Below are positions 1 through 6,803 of a stretch of DNA of 7,282 nt, one piece after another. The DNA is from an uncultured Bacteroides sp. Its GTDB lineage: Bacteria > Bacteroidota > Bacteroidia > Bacteroidales > Bacteroidaceae. The stretch spans positions 1-7,282 of the forward strand of contig CAUHML010000158.1 of NCBI GenBank assembly GCA_959606905.1, given 5' to 3'. The position numbers and the translations under genes were made by a program. The first letter of the stretch is position 1; every line of letters begins with the position of its first letter. The notes beneath the pieces were generated by a model. That model searched no databases. It saw only the letters and a program-made list of their open reading frames with translations, and was not told the origin of the DNA.

Positions 1-157
1 CATCATGAGTTGTATAAAGGAAAACGGTATCATTATATACCATCGGAGCCGGATCGGCGGTATATTTTGTCTGGATAATAGGATTTTGTGCCACTCCCGA
101 AGTGACGGCAGTCATTGCCAACAGGAGTAATACACCCCAAAAATTCAAGTTTTTCAT
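1..157 (-). CDS. GH43-family glycoside hydrolase, N-terminal fragment (runs off the left edge)
   Basis: Only the first 52 codons are in the window; the gene continues beyond base 1. It starts with an ATG at 157, 19 bp after the stop of the GH97 gene, so it is probably the fourth gene of the operon. Residues 1-23 look like a cleavable signal peptide (N-terminal Lys, a Leu-rich core, then GVA before Gln24), with no lipobox, so the product is probably periplasmic. The mature protein opens with [20 protein letters not shown], the first blade of a GH43 five-bladed beta-propeller. Asp35 in the ADPAP motif is the expected catalytic base. GH43 enzymes of this kind are mostly alpha-L-arabinofuranosidases, beta-xylosidases or arabinanases, and the fragment is too short to choose between them or to assign a subfamily. 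The family call is firm from the motif; the substrate is inferred only from the neighbours. Confidence 0.85.
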   Translation of the reverse strand, partial: MKNLNFWGVLLLLAMTAVTSGVAQNPIIQTKYTADPAPMVYNDTVFLYTTHD

Positions 158-176
158 ATTCTATCTGTCTAAACAG

Positions 177-2153
177 TTATTTGGTTATTAATACTCCACC
201 ATTGCAAGGAATAGTCAATTGCAATTCTTGTTTCTTTCCTATTCCTATTTGTTTCACACCGCCCTGCAATACCTTATCATCACTAAATAGTCTCACCTTT
301 TCCCCATTGGAGAACATCGGCAAATTAACTTTAAGTTTCAGTGTTTCCTTCTGCGCATTTACTCCGGCAATATACCATTTGTCTCCATGACGACGGGCGA
401 GAATAACGTATTTACCAGGATAACCGTCAATGAAACGTACCTCATCCCAAGTCGTTGGAACCTCTTTCATAAAATCAATAGCCCATGCAGGAGCATCGGT
501 CAGATTATTCGGTGCCAAAGCAAAATGCTGTACCGGACTCTGAAATAGAACCGCCGTAGCCAGTGCGTAGACATCTGATGTTACCCGCCGGCTTCCCCGT
601 GGAGCATTATCCGCATTATAATATTTGTTCAATGCACTACCTCCAAAATCCATGCTACCCACAGTATTACGAATAAACGGGTGCAAGGTAGCATTAAAGG
701 CCTCATTATCACAGCTGCCTTGAGAGAAATGAAGATTTTCACTAGCCAATACAGCCTCACTCGATGCGAAGTTAGGATACATACGTTCCCAGCCACGAGG
801 CAAAGTACATCCATGGAAAATAACTAAAAGACCATACTCGTTTGCATCCGACAAGATATCCTCATACAACTGCATAGTCATTTGCTTGTCACCTCCGAAA
901 AAGTCAACTTTTATTCCACGAATACCAATGCTTTGCATCCATTTCATCTCCTTACGTCTGGCTATCGCATTATCCATAATACCTCTCGGAGTTTGCGGAG
1001 CATCATTCCAATACCCATTCGAATTATACCACAAATAAAGAGCTACCCCTTTGTCCTTCCCATATTTAGCCAATTCTTCAATTTTATCACGTCCTATTTG
1101 TTTATCCCACAAGGCATCCACTAACACAGATTGATACCCCATTGCTGCCGAAAAATCAATATACCGGAGTTGCTCTTTATAATTAGTACTTCCATCCATA
1201 CCGATAATCCAGCTCCATGAACCCCGTCCATACGTATACTCTCCTTTTGCCGGATAAAGCGGTTTTACAACATCAAAAGGAACCGTTGTCTCCACTATTG
1301 GAGCCAAAGTCTTGCCCACAGTAATAGTACGCCAAGGCGTCTCGCCCGGTAATGCTATCCCTGGAGAAACCGTACCATTCCCATTTGCTTCACCTTCTTG
1401 CGGAAATCCGATTGTATACGTTCCTCCTTTGTGTCCCAACAGACGGCTCGCACAATATCCACCATTTACTCCCGTTTCGGAAACAAGCACCCAACCATTA
1501 TCTCCATTACGGAACAGACAGGGAAATGTATATCCTTCTCCCCAGCCATTTTTCCCTGCGACATCATCTGCCGTATAAGACGTCTCATAACTTGGAGAAG
1601 TACGGGCAAATCCTCCCATCGGTTTACTTTGCGGACAAAGGAAAGTGGTGGTTCCGTCAGGAAACACAAATCCCGTAGCTTCTTGCTTAACCACGCAACT
1701 TAGTGTCTCACCTTGCGGATATATCTTATATTTAAAAGCAACATCGTTATTACTTATGCGGAATATAACATCATAAATTGTTTTCCCTTGTTGCGTAAAC
1801 GAAAATACAGCTTCATTTGCCACATAACGAACCTTGCTCTGCTTAATAGAAGCTAACTCGTATGTTTCATCTATTTTATTTGTTGAAACATTCTTCTCCA
1901 GCGACATCCCCGATGAGAAATCTCCTATATTTGCAATCATCCCCAATGGAGATGGTTTCAAAAAGAGAACATTGTCATAACTAACAGAATAAGAAGGTCT
2001 TCCATCCACATCTGAGAGTGTTACTACCAGCTTCCCATCAGGACTTGTTATCTGTTTATTTTCTGCACTTGCAACGCTACTCCCCAATAGCATAGCCATT
2101 ACTATAAAAAACTTCACCATATTTCTATTTTTTAGATTCTTCTCTGTTGGCAT
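177..2153 (-). CDS. GH97-family retaining glycoside hydrolase, alpha-galactosidase-like
   Basis: This is a 658-residue exported GH97 enzyme. The layout is a signal peptide ending in VASA (about residue 30), an N-terminal beta-sandwich (about 31-290), a catalytic (beta/alpha)8 barrel opening near the SWSWIIGMDG motif (about 310-575), and a C-terminal beta domain. In GIKVDFFGGD, Asp417 sits at the nucleophile position of the retaining GH97 group. Glu466 and Glu472 lie in the SSEAVLASE segment that supplies the acid/base. From memory, the B. thetaiotaomicron alpha-galactosidase BT1871 uses Asp415 and Glu470, the same 55-residue spacing as Asp417 and Glu472. This argues against an inverting SusB-type alpha-glucosidase. 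Beta-L-arabinopyranosidase is a known alternative in the retaining group. I chose the ATG at 2153, 20 bp after the GH31 stop. An ATG at 2120 would give a more compact signal peptide, and a TTG at 2177 would overlap the GH31 stop. Role inferred from context: removal of terminal galactose-like sugars in the periplasm. Confidence 0.93.
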   Translation of the reverse strand: MPTEKNLKNRNMVKFFIVMAMLLGSSVASAENKQITSPDGKLVVTLSDVDGRPSYSVSYDNVLFLKPSPLGMIANIGDFSSGMSLEKNVSTNKIDETYELASIKQSKVRYVANEAVFSFTQQGKTIYDVIFRISNNDVAFKYKIYPQGETLSCVVKQEATGFVFPDGTTTFLCPQSKPMGGFARTSPSYETSYTADDVAGKNGWGEGYTFPCLFRNGDNGWVLVSETGVNGGYCASRLLGHKGGTYTIGFPQEGEANGNGTVSPGIALPGETPWRTITVGKTLAPIVETTVPFDVVKPLYPAKGEYTYGRGSWSWIIGMDGSTNYKEQLRYIDFSAAMGYQSVLVDALWDKQIGRDKIEELAKYGKDKGVALYLWYNSNGYWNDAPQTPRGIMDNAIARRKEMKWMQSIGIRGIKVDFFGGDKQMTMQLYEDILSDANEYGLLVIFHGCTLPRGWERMYPNFASSEAVLASENLHFSQGSCDNEAFNATLHPFIRNTVGSMDFGGSALNKYYNADNAPRGSRRVTSDVYALATAVLFQSPVQHFALAPNNLTDAPAWAIDFMKEVPTTWDEVRFIDGYPGKYVILARRHGDKWYIAGVNAQKETLKLKVNLPMFSNGEKVRLFSDDKVLQGGVKQIGIGKKQELQLTIPCNGGVLITK

Positions 2154-2173
2154 AATCACACATTCTATTACAA

Positions 2174-4618
2174 TCAAAACCTTACAGAAATTGCCTTCCC
2201 ATTATAATCGACGTTTTTTTGAGTCCCGTCCTGAAGAGTTACAGCAAACTTACGGTTCTTCAACATTCCCTCATACGCACCTTTTCTTGCCCCTATCGTC
2301 AATTTACGAGATGCATTATTCCAAGAGATTGGAATTTCCGTATAAGCTCCTTTTTCGTAATTGTAATTATCAAATTCATCTTCATATAAAATGAAGTTTC
2401 CATTCGCACCCGCATATACCTTCAATTCAAGATGATCCCACGGTTTTTCAGTGGCATACTGAACTTGTGGACCAACAGGAATGATACTACCCGCTTTTAC
2501 ATACAATGGAATAACATCAAGTGTAGTCTCTTTGGTAATTTCCTTTCCGCCTTCATGTTTCTCGTTTGTCCAGAAGTCATACCATAGCGTTCCTGCCGGT
2601 AAGTATATGTTAGTAGATTTCGTTTCCATGAAATCCACAGCAGCGTCAGTTTTTGTTTTTTTCGCTCCATCTCTGTTCCATCCTTCTTCTTCGGAGACTT
2701 TTACCACAGCTTCCGGTGTATATTGTGCATGAGTAATCGGAGCCACAAGGATCGATTTTCCAAACATATATTCGTCATTGATATCCCACACCTTTCTGTC
2801 ATCTACAAAATCCATCATCAAAGCGCGCATAAAACTCGATTGACGATTGCTTACCTCCCAAGAAGTAGAATAAATATAAGGCAACAGAGAGTAACGTAAA
2901 CCTATCATCTTCTCGATAGCATCATATACAGGCTCGCCTTTCTTTCCGAACTTATAGATTTCCCTATAAACATCCGTCCCGTGCGAACGCATCATCGGAT
3001 TGAACGTTCCAAACTGCAACCAACGCACATAAAGCTCCTGATACAATGGATTTTTTGAAGCACTATCATCATTCCAGCTTTTATTATAATGTCCTGCAAA
3101 AAAGCCACCAATATCACTATTCCAGTGAGGCATACCACACAAAGAAAAGTTTAATCCGGCAGGAATCTGATTTCTAAAACTCTCCCATGTGGAAGCGACA
3201 TCACCACTCCATACATTTGCACCATAACGTTGCTGCCCCAAGAATCCGGAACGGGTTAAAATAAACACGCGTTTGTCCGAAGTCACTGCACGCTGATGGT
3301 CGTAAACCCCTCCGACAGTCATCAACGGATAAGCATTGCGCACCTTACGGAACGAGCCCAGATAGGTTTTGGTATCCATATCCTCCGGCTTCCAATCCAG
3401 ATGATCGGGTTCGGTAGAGTCCATCCACCAGGCATCCATTCCCAGCTTGAAAATTCCATCATTCAGATATTTCCAATAAATATCACGTGCTTCGGGATTG
3501 TAAGCATCATACACCCTTACACCGGAAGGATATTCCATGTTGGGGGGCCATGACTCCAATCCCGATTGCGGCCAGGTAGTGAAGTTAAACAACATACCTT
3601 TTTTGTCCAATTCTCTATAAGGTTTGGTCATCGGTCCGAATGACGACCAGATAGATATAGCCATGTGTGCGTTCATCGCATGGACATCCTCCATCATCTT
3701 TTGAGGATTATTGAAAGTCGGATTCTGAAAATCCATCGCATTCCACAAATAGTTATGCCCCCAATATTGCCAATCCTGAATAATACCATCCAAAGGAATA
3801 CCCAATTCACGATATTTACGAACAACGTCTACCACTTCCTCCTGGCTTTTATATCTTTCTTTACTTTGCCAGTAACCATAAGTCCATAAAGGAAACATCG
3901 GTGCTTGCCCGGTCAAGCTGCGTACTTGTGCTATTACACCATCGGCATCCTTCCCATACATGAAATAATAGTCTACACAATCACCTACTTCAGAACGAAA
4001 AGATGTTTCAACTTCGTTGTCCGTAAAAAGAGTCGGCGAATAGTTATCCCAAAACACACCATATCCTTTGGTGGACTGGAAGAATGGCGACACATCTTCA
4101 ACATTTCCCTGTATCAGATTTTTGGTCATGTTCCGCTGAATCATCTTTCCATTTTGCAATTGTCCCAAACCATAAATAGCTTCCTCCTTATCTAATACAA
4201 AAGGTTGATAAACCTGATAAGTTTTTGTCCCGGCATCATCGAAATCGATAAACTGCATACCGGATTTCTCTGCCAATAACGACTTGCCATCCTTTGAGAA
4301 ATAAGAAACAATTCCCGTCCCGGTGTCCACACTGACACTTAGTTCACTGGTATTCAATACAATCTTATTATCTTGTATATCAACTTTGAAACTCACCTTT
4401 TCAGGTTTGGCAATTACAGAAAGACTCTGTTTTTCATAGGCAACACCTTCCGGTGACTTTATTACTCTCGCCACAGCAGGCGCAAAGAATTGTACTTCTA
4501 TATCCACTGCATTTACAGTGGTTTTGATACCGGACGATGTTTTCTGATAGTTCTGTGCGAATAAGATATTTGTGCTGAAGCATAAACATATACCCCAAAA
4601 TAGATGATGTATTTTCAT
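2174..4618 (-). CDS. GH31-family alpha-glycosidase, probable alpha-xylosidase
   Basis: This is a complete 814-residue GH31 enzyme. Residues 1-21 form a signal peptide (ILFA before Gln22) without a good lipobox, so a soluble periplasmic location is likely. Next come an N-terminal mutarotase-like beta-sandwich (about 30-230), the catalytic barrel (about 235-580), and proximal and distal C-terminal beta domains (about 590-805). The nucleophile is Asp400 in DAWWMDSTEPD. The acid/base is Asp473 in NVWSGD. Other pocket motifs are IIQDWQYWG (279-287), SDIGGF (501-506) and MRSHG (543-547). The WWMD-x-TEP form resembles the XylS/Cellvibrio/Bacteroides alpha-xylosidases more than the KTDFGE form of E. 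coli YicI. There is no PA14 insert like the one I recall in the B. ovatus xyloglucan GH31. The ATG at 4618 lies 25 bp after the upstream GH43 stop. Alpha-xylosidase is the best guess; alpha-glucosidase or alpha-galactosidase activity cannot be excluded from sequence alone. Its neighbours suggest removal of alpha-xylose from arabinoxylan or xyloglucan oligosaccharides. Confidence 0.94.
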   Translation of the reverse strand: MKIHHLFWGICLCFSTNILFAQNYQKTSSGIKTTVNAVDIEVQFFAPAVARVIKSPEGVAYEKQSLSVIAKPEKVSFKVDIQDNKIVLNTSELSVSVDTGTGIVSYFSKDGKSLLAEKSGMQFIDFDDAGTKTYQVYQPFVLDKEEAIYGLGQLQNGKMIQRNMTKNLIQGNVEDVSPFFQSTKGYGVFWDNYSPTLFTDNEVETSFRSEVGDCVDYYFMYGKDADGVIAQVRSLTGQAPMFPLWTYGYWQSKERYKSQEEVVDVVRKYRELGIPLDGIIQDWQYWGHNYLWNAMDFQNPTFNNPQKMMEDVHAMNAHMAISIWSSFGPMTKPYRELDKKGMLFNFTTWPQSGLESWPPNMEYPSGVRVYDAYNPEARDIYWKYLNDGIFKLGMDAWWMDSTEPDHLDWKPEDMDTKTYLGSFRKVRNAYPLMTVGGVYDHQRAVTSDKRVFILTRSGFLGQQRYGANVWSGDVASTWESFRNQIPAGLNFSLCGMPHWNSDIGGFFAGHYNKSWNDDSASKNPLYQELYVRWLQFGTFNPMMRSHGTDVYREIYKFGKKGEPVYDAIEKMIGLRYSLLPYIYSTSWEVSNRQSSFMRALMMDFVDDRKVWDINDEYMFGKSILVAPITHAQYTPEAVVKVSEEEGWNRDGAKKTKTDAAVDFMETKSTNIYLPAGTLWYDFWTNEKHEGGKEITKETTLDVIPLYVKAGSIIPVGPQVQYATEKPWDHLELKVYAGANGNFILYEDEFDNYNYEKGAYTEIPISWNNASRKLTIGARKGAYEGMLKNRKFAVTLQDGTQKNVDYNGKAISVRF

Positions 4619-4643
4619 AATTATAGAATGATAAGGTTTCTAA

Positions 4644-6371
4644 TTAATAACCAACAGATGTTGCATACAGTCCAATCATTGCTCCTGTAAAGCCACCAGC
4701 CTCATTAGTAGAAAGAATATCGCCGGAAACGGTTCCTCCTAAATTTAGGAAACTCTTGCCATCAATCGAATAATTAAAACGATAATCATCTCCATTGGCT
4801 GTTACTTGCAGTGTCACAGGTTTCTCTGTTTCTATCTTCACCTCACCCAGGACACTCGCTTGTCCTTTTTCGGTTCTTTGCAGTATCAGGTAATAGTCTT
4901 TTCCCTTTTTAGTGATACCGAAAACATAGTGATATCTTTCATTTTGATAACATGTTATACCGGCAAAATCTTTCTCATTTTTTGGTTTGTACTCCATGGT
5001 TGCTGCCGCGGTAAATTGATTATGCTGTTGACGGTAGAACAAAGTAGAAGTAGGTTTCACTTCATTGATATTTGAGGTAAAAGGGATGATCCGCAACCCT
5101 TTATCGGTCATCTCAACGAATTCTTCACGAGGACCTCTAAGACCGATCCATCTAAAATCTAATGTCTTATCGGAGAAATCATCCTTAAAGACAAAGTTGC
5201 CACTAGGCAAATAACCGTTTTTTCCTGTTTGGTTCTCTACTCCCGAAGGCATCTTCAATGTAGGTTTCATAGGGATAAGCCCATTCTCGAAAACAGGAAA
5301 TGTTCCGCTCCAGTCCACCGGAAGAATAAAAGTTTCGCGTCCGGTATTCACTCTGTTCTTCTCATTGGGGCGTATTCCTAAAAATACACCATAATATTTT
5401 CCGTCGGGTCCCTCCACTAAGTCTGCATGACCAGCCCAGTCTACTTTATCCGCCCGATTTGCAGGAAAATAACGTTGAGTTAAAATAGGATTATTATTTG
5501 ACGGAAGATAAGGTCCTTTCGGATGATCACTTACAAAAATGACTTCGCTATGCCAGCCTCCGGTTCCTCCTTCCGCACACATTAAATAATAACGTCCATC
5601 TTTCTTATAGATATGAGGAGCTTCAATCCATATCGGCTTTTCTTCTATATTGACGCCACCGTTTACGATGATCCGGTCCGTTCCCGGAACCACTTTATCA
5701 TTCTCCACATCATAATCCCATATTTTTATAACACGGTGTCCCGAGTAACGCTCGTTTGCTTTAGCAGGAGCATCATTATGTACCACGTATGCCTTGCCAT
5801 TATCATCAAAGAAAAGAGAAGGATCAATGCCTTCAAATTGAAGTTTGATCGGATCACTCCAGCCATTCTCCGGATTCTTTGTCTTTACCACCATATTTCC
5901 AAAGCCACCGGAAAATTGAGTGGTTATCATATAAAACGTATCATTATTGGGATTATATCTTATAGCAGGAGCATATACACCAGCACTAATACCACAATCT
6001 TCAACCTTTAATTGTGACGTTCTGTCCAGCACATGGCCGATTTGTTTCCAGTTGACCAGATCATTAGAATGGAAAATAGGTACCCCGGGAAACATAGCAA
6101 AAGATGAGCACACTAAATAATAATCATTCCCTTTCCGCGTTATACTCGGATCGGGATAGCAACCCTGCAAAATAGGATTATAGAACTCACCCGGCTTTAA
6201 AGGATTGTTTTGATAAATAGCATCCTCCCCCTGATAAATAAATTGCGTAAAGACAGGAGCATTTTTCGTTATTTTACCCTTGCCACTCACCTCCATATTA
6301 AAAAACAACATAATAAATACGACAAGCCCCACGGATTGCCAGCCCGACAAAATCAATTTTAATGTTCTCAT
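4644..6371 (-). CDS. GH43-family arabinofuranosidase/beta-xylosidase with C-terminal beta-sandwich
   Basis: This is a complete 575-residue GH43 enzyme and the first gene of the operon. Residues 1-30 look like a signal peptide (Arg/Lys near the start, core GLVVFIMLFF, cleavage near VSG). A linker to about residue 63 leads into the five-bladed propeller. The GH43 catalytic triad is visible: base Asp74 in CYPDPSI, pKa-modulating Asp183 in GIDPSLF, and acid Glu250 in WIEAPHI. His315 in GHADLVEGPDG matches the conserved central histidine. From about residue 395 (FVFKDDFSDKTLDFRW) to the end is the concanavalin-like beta-sandwich found in many GH43 beta-xylosidases and arabinofuranosidases. Its end (GGFTGAMIGLYAT) looks complete, so the gene is not truncated. 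The start at 6371 lies about 50 bp downstream of a Bacteroides -7 box. Alpha-L-arabinofuranosidase or beta-D-xylosidase are the likely activities; sequence alone does not decide. The combination recalls the GH43_12 subfamily, which I hold only tentatively. Confidence 0.94.
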   Translation of the reverse strand: MRTLKLILSGWQSVGLVVFIMLFFNMEVSGKGKITKNAPVFTQFIYQGEDAIYQNNPLKPGEFYNPILQGCYPDPSITRKGNDYYLVCSSFAMFPGVPIFHSNDLVNWKQIGHVLDRTSQLKVEDCGISAGVYAPAIRYNPNNDTFYMITTQFSGGFGNMVVKTKNPENGWSDPIKLQFEGIDPSLFFDDNGKAYVVHNDAPAKANERYSGHRVIKIWDYDVENDKVVPGTDRIIVNGGVNIEEKPIWIEAPHIYKKDGRYYLMCAEGGTGGWHSEVIFVSDHPKGPYLPSNNNPILTQRYFPANRADKVDWAGHADLVEGPDGKYYGVFLGIRPNEKNRVNTGRETFILPVDWSGTFPVFENGLIPMKPTLKMPSGVENQTGKNGYLPSGNFVFKDDFSDKTLDFRWIGLRGPREEFVEMTDKGLRIIPFTSNINEVKPTSTLFYRQQHNQFTAAATMEYKPKNEKDFAGITCYQNERYHYVFGITKKGKDYYLILQRTEKGQASVLGEVKIETEKPVTLQVTANGDDYRFNYSIDGKSFLNLGGTVSGDILSTNEAGGFTGAMIGLYATSVGY

Positions 6372-6419
6372 ATTATCACTTTTTATTTTCTATAATTTCC
6401 TGTTCCATAGTAGTGTTTG

Positions 6420-6427
6420 CAAATGTA
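6420..6427 (-). promoter_or_regulatory. Candidate promoter of the GH43-GH31-GH97-GH43 operon (-7 box)
   Basis: On the minus strand this reads TACATTTG, an exact match to the Bacteroides -7 consensus TAnnTTTG used by the primary sigma factor. The start site would fall near 6412-6414, giving a leader of about 40 nt before the GH43 ATG at 6371. No clear TTTG -33 box appears at the usual spacing, which would fit a promoter that depends on an activator. The match is short, so confidence rests on its position as much as its sequence. Confidence 0.55.
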
Positions 6428-6480
6428 TCGATTCGGTTTTATCATATATGTACAATCATGATACAGGCATCTATATACAG

Positions 6481-6527
6481 GTTACATTTATCACAGACAT
6501 GTAACATGATTCTTTTCTGATGTAACA
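6481..6527. promoter_or_regulatory. Candidate activator-binding site: three GTTACAT boxes
   Basis: Read on the minus strand, TGTTACAT occurs twice as a direct repeat (6520-6527 and 6499-6506), spaced exactly 21 bp apart. A third GTTACAT lies in the opposite orientation at 6481-6487, forming GTTACA-N13-TGTAAC with its neighbour. The boxes lie roughly 70-115 bp upstream of the predicted start site. Direct repeats two helical turns apart suit AraC-type DNA-binding domains, which the hybrid two-component regulators of Bacteroides PULs carry. That link is inference; no regulator gene is in the window. Confidence 0.4.
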
Positions 6528-6654
6528 AAAAGCCCCAAAACAGAAAAATGGTAAGATAAATAACTACATTACCTATTATTTCAGCACTTTTATTTTCCAC
6601 CATATAAAATACTGAATATCAGGCATTAGCAAATATTCATTTTCCTTTAAAAGA

Positions 6655-6687
6655 AAGCCCCCGTTGGTTTAAAAGAAACGGGGGCTT
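6655..6687 (-). terminator. Second intrinsic terminator after GH3 (GC-rich stem)
   Basis: A perfect 11-bp inverted repeat pairs AAGCCCCCGTT (6655-6665) with AACGGGGGCTT (6677-6687) around an 11-nt loop. On the minus strand the stem is followed by TCTTTTAAA, a classic intrinsic terminator tail. The loop and the tail carry nearly the same sequence (TCTTTTAAA), because both are copies of the underlying 22-bp repeat. It lies immediately downstream of the first hairpin and probably acts as a backup. Confidence 0.85.
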
Positions 6688-6698
6688 GGTTTAAAAGA

Positions 6699-6732
6699 AA
6701 CGACCCGTTCCTTTTAAAGGAACAAGGTCGTT
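6699..6732 (-). terminator. First intrinsic terminator after GH3
   Basis: An outer stem pairs AACGACC (6699-6705) with GGTCGTT (6726-6732). Inside it, GTTCCTTT (6707-6714) pairs with AAAGGAAC (6716-6723), with a small C/AA internal bulge between the two stems. Read on the minus strand, the hairpin is followed directly by TCTTTT, a U-rich tail. It lies about 70 bp past the GH3 stop and is well placed to end that transcript. The central loop is only one base if fully paired, so the inner base pairs probably open. Confidence 0.75.
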
Positions 6733-6803
6733 CTTTCTTTATTCATTCAATAAATAAATCCGGATTGTCTATCTGTAAAAATAAACAAAATTCCAAAGCG
6801 GTA

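Larger units (their letters stand above)
6646..6733. repeat. Four phased 22-bp units (TTTAAAAGAAA plus a variable 11-mer)
   Basis: TTTAAAAGAAA occurs exactly at 6646, 6668 and 6690, and a degenerate copy (TTTTAAAGGAA, 9 of 11 bases) at 6712, giving a constant 22-bp period. Each copy is followed by an 11-nt segment: GCCCCCGTTGG, CGGGGGCTTGG, CGACCCGTTCC and CAAGGTCGTTC. Variable segments 1 and 2 are mutually complementary, and so are 3 and 4, so each pair of units folds into one of the two terminator hairpins. The constant half serves as both loop and U-rich tail. Confidence 0.85.
6372..6803. other. Intergenic region between GH3 and GH43 operon
   Basis: This 432-bp AT-rich stretch has no credible gene on either strand. 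Its content, in the direction of transcription, is about 70 bp of plain AT-rich sequence after the GH3 stop, two tandem intrinsic terminators within a phased 22-bp repeat (6646-6733), a further AT-rich stretch (about 6530-6645) where I see only a minor short palindrome, three GTTACAT boxes (6481-6527), and a promoter candidate with its leader (6372-6427). The arrangement separates the GH3 unit from the GH43-GH31-GH97-GH43 operon. Confidence 0.85.

Noticed and set aside
1312..1703. Three overlapping plus-strand open frames of 88-108 codons
   Set aside because: They overlap one another in different frames, antisense to the conserved GH97 gene, and have low-complexity Ser/Pro/His-rich translations typical of shadow frames.
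5613..6011. 132-codon open frame on the plus strand
   Set aside because: It lies wholly antisense to the GH43 gene, whose frame carries the full catalytic triad; the plus-strand translation has no recognisable domain.
6441..6480. Small palindromes (CATATATG, ATCATGAT) and two ATACAG copies 14 bp apart
   Set aside because: Short AT-rich palindromes are common by chance here, and the ATACAG copies do not fit an obvious operator spacing.
6280..6504. 74-codon plus-strand open frame entering the intergenic region
   Set aside because: It starts inside the GH43 signal-peptide region on the opposite strand and runs through the promoter and operator candidates. Its composition is Ile/Asn/Phe-rich, as expected from AT-rich non-coding DNA.
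6611..6622. Short palindrome CTGA-ATA-TCAG
   Set aside because: A 4-bp stem in AT-rich DNA with no T-tract or repeat partner; expected by chance.
6646..6733. Short CRISPR-like array (regular repeats with variable segments)
   Set aside because: The repeat and the intervening segments are only 11 nt each, and the segments are complementary to one another, which fits terminator hairpins and not acquired spacers.
6719..6740. Plus-strand terminator activity of the first hairpin (followed by TTCTTTCTTT-like sequence)
   Set aside because: The sequence could act in both directions, but there is no plus-strand gene for it to terminate, so I list only the minus-strand role.
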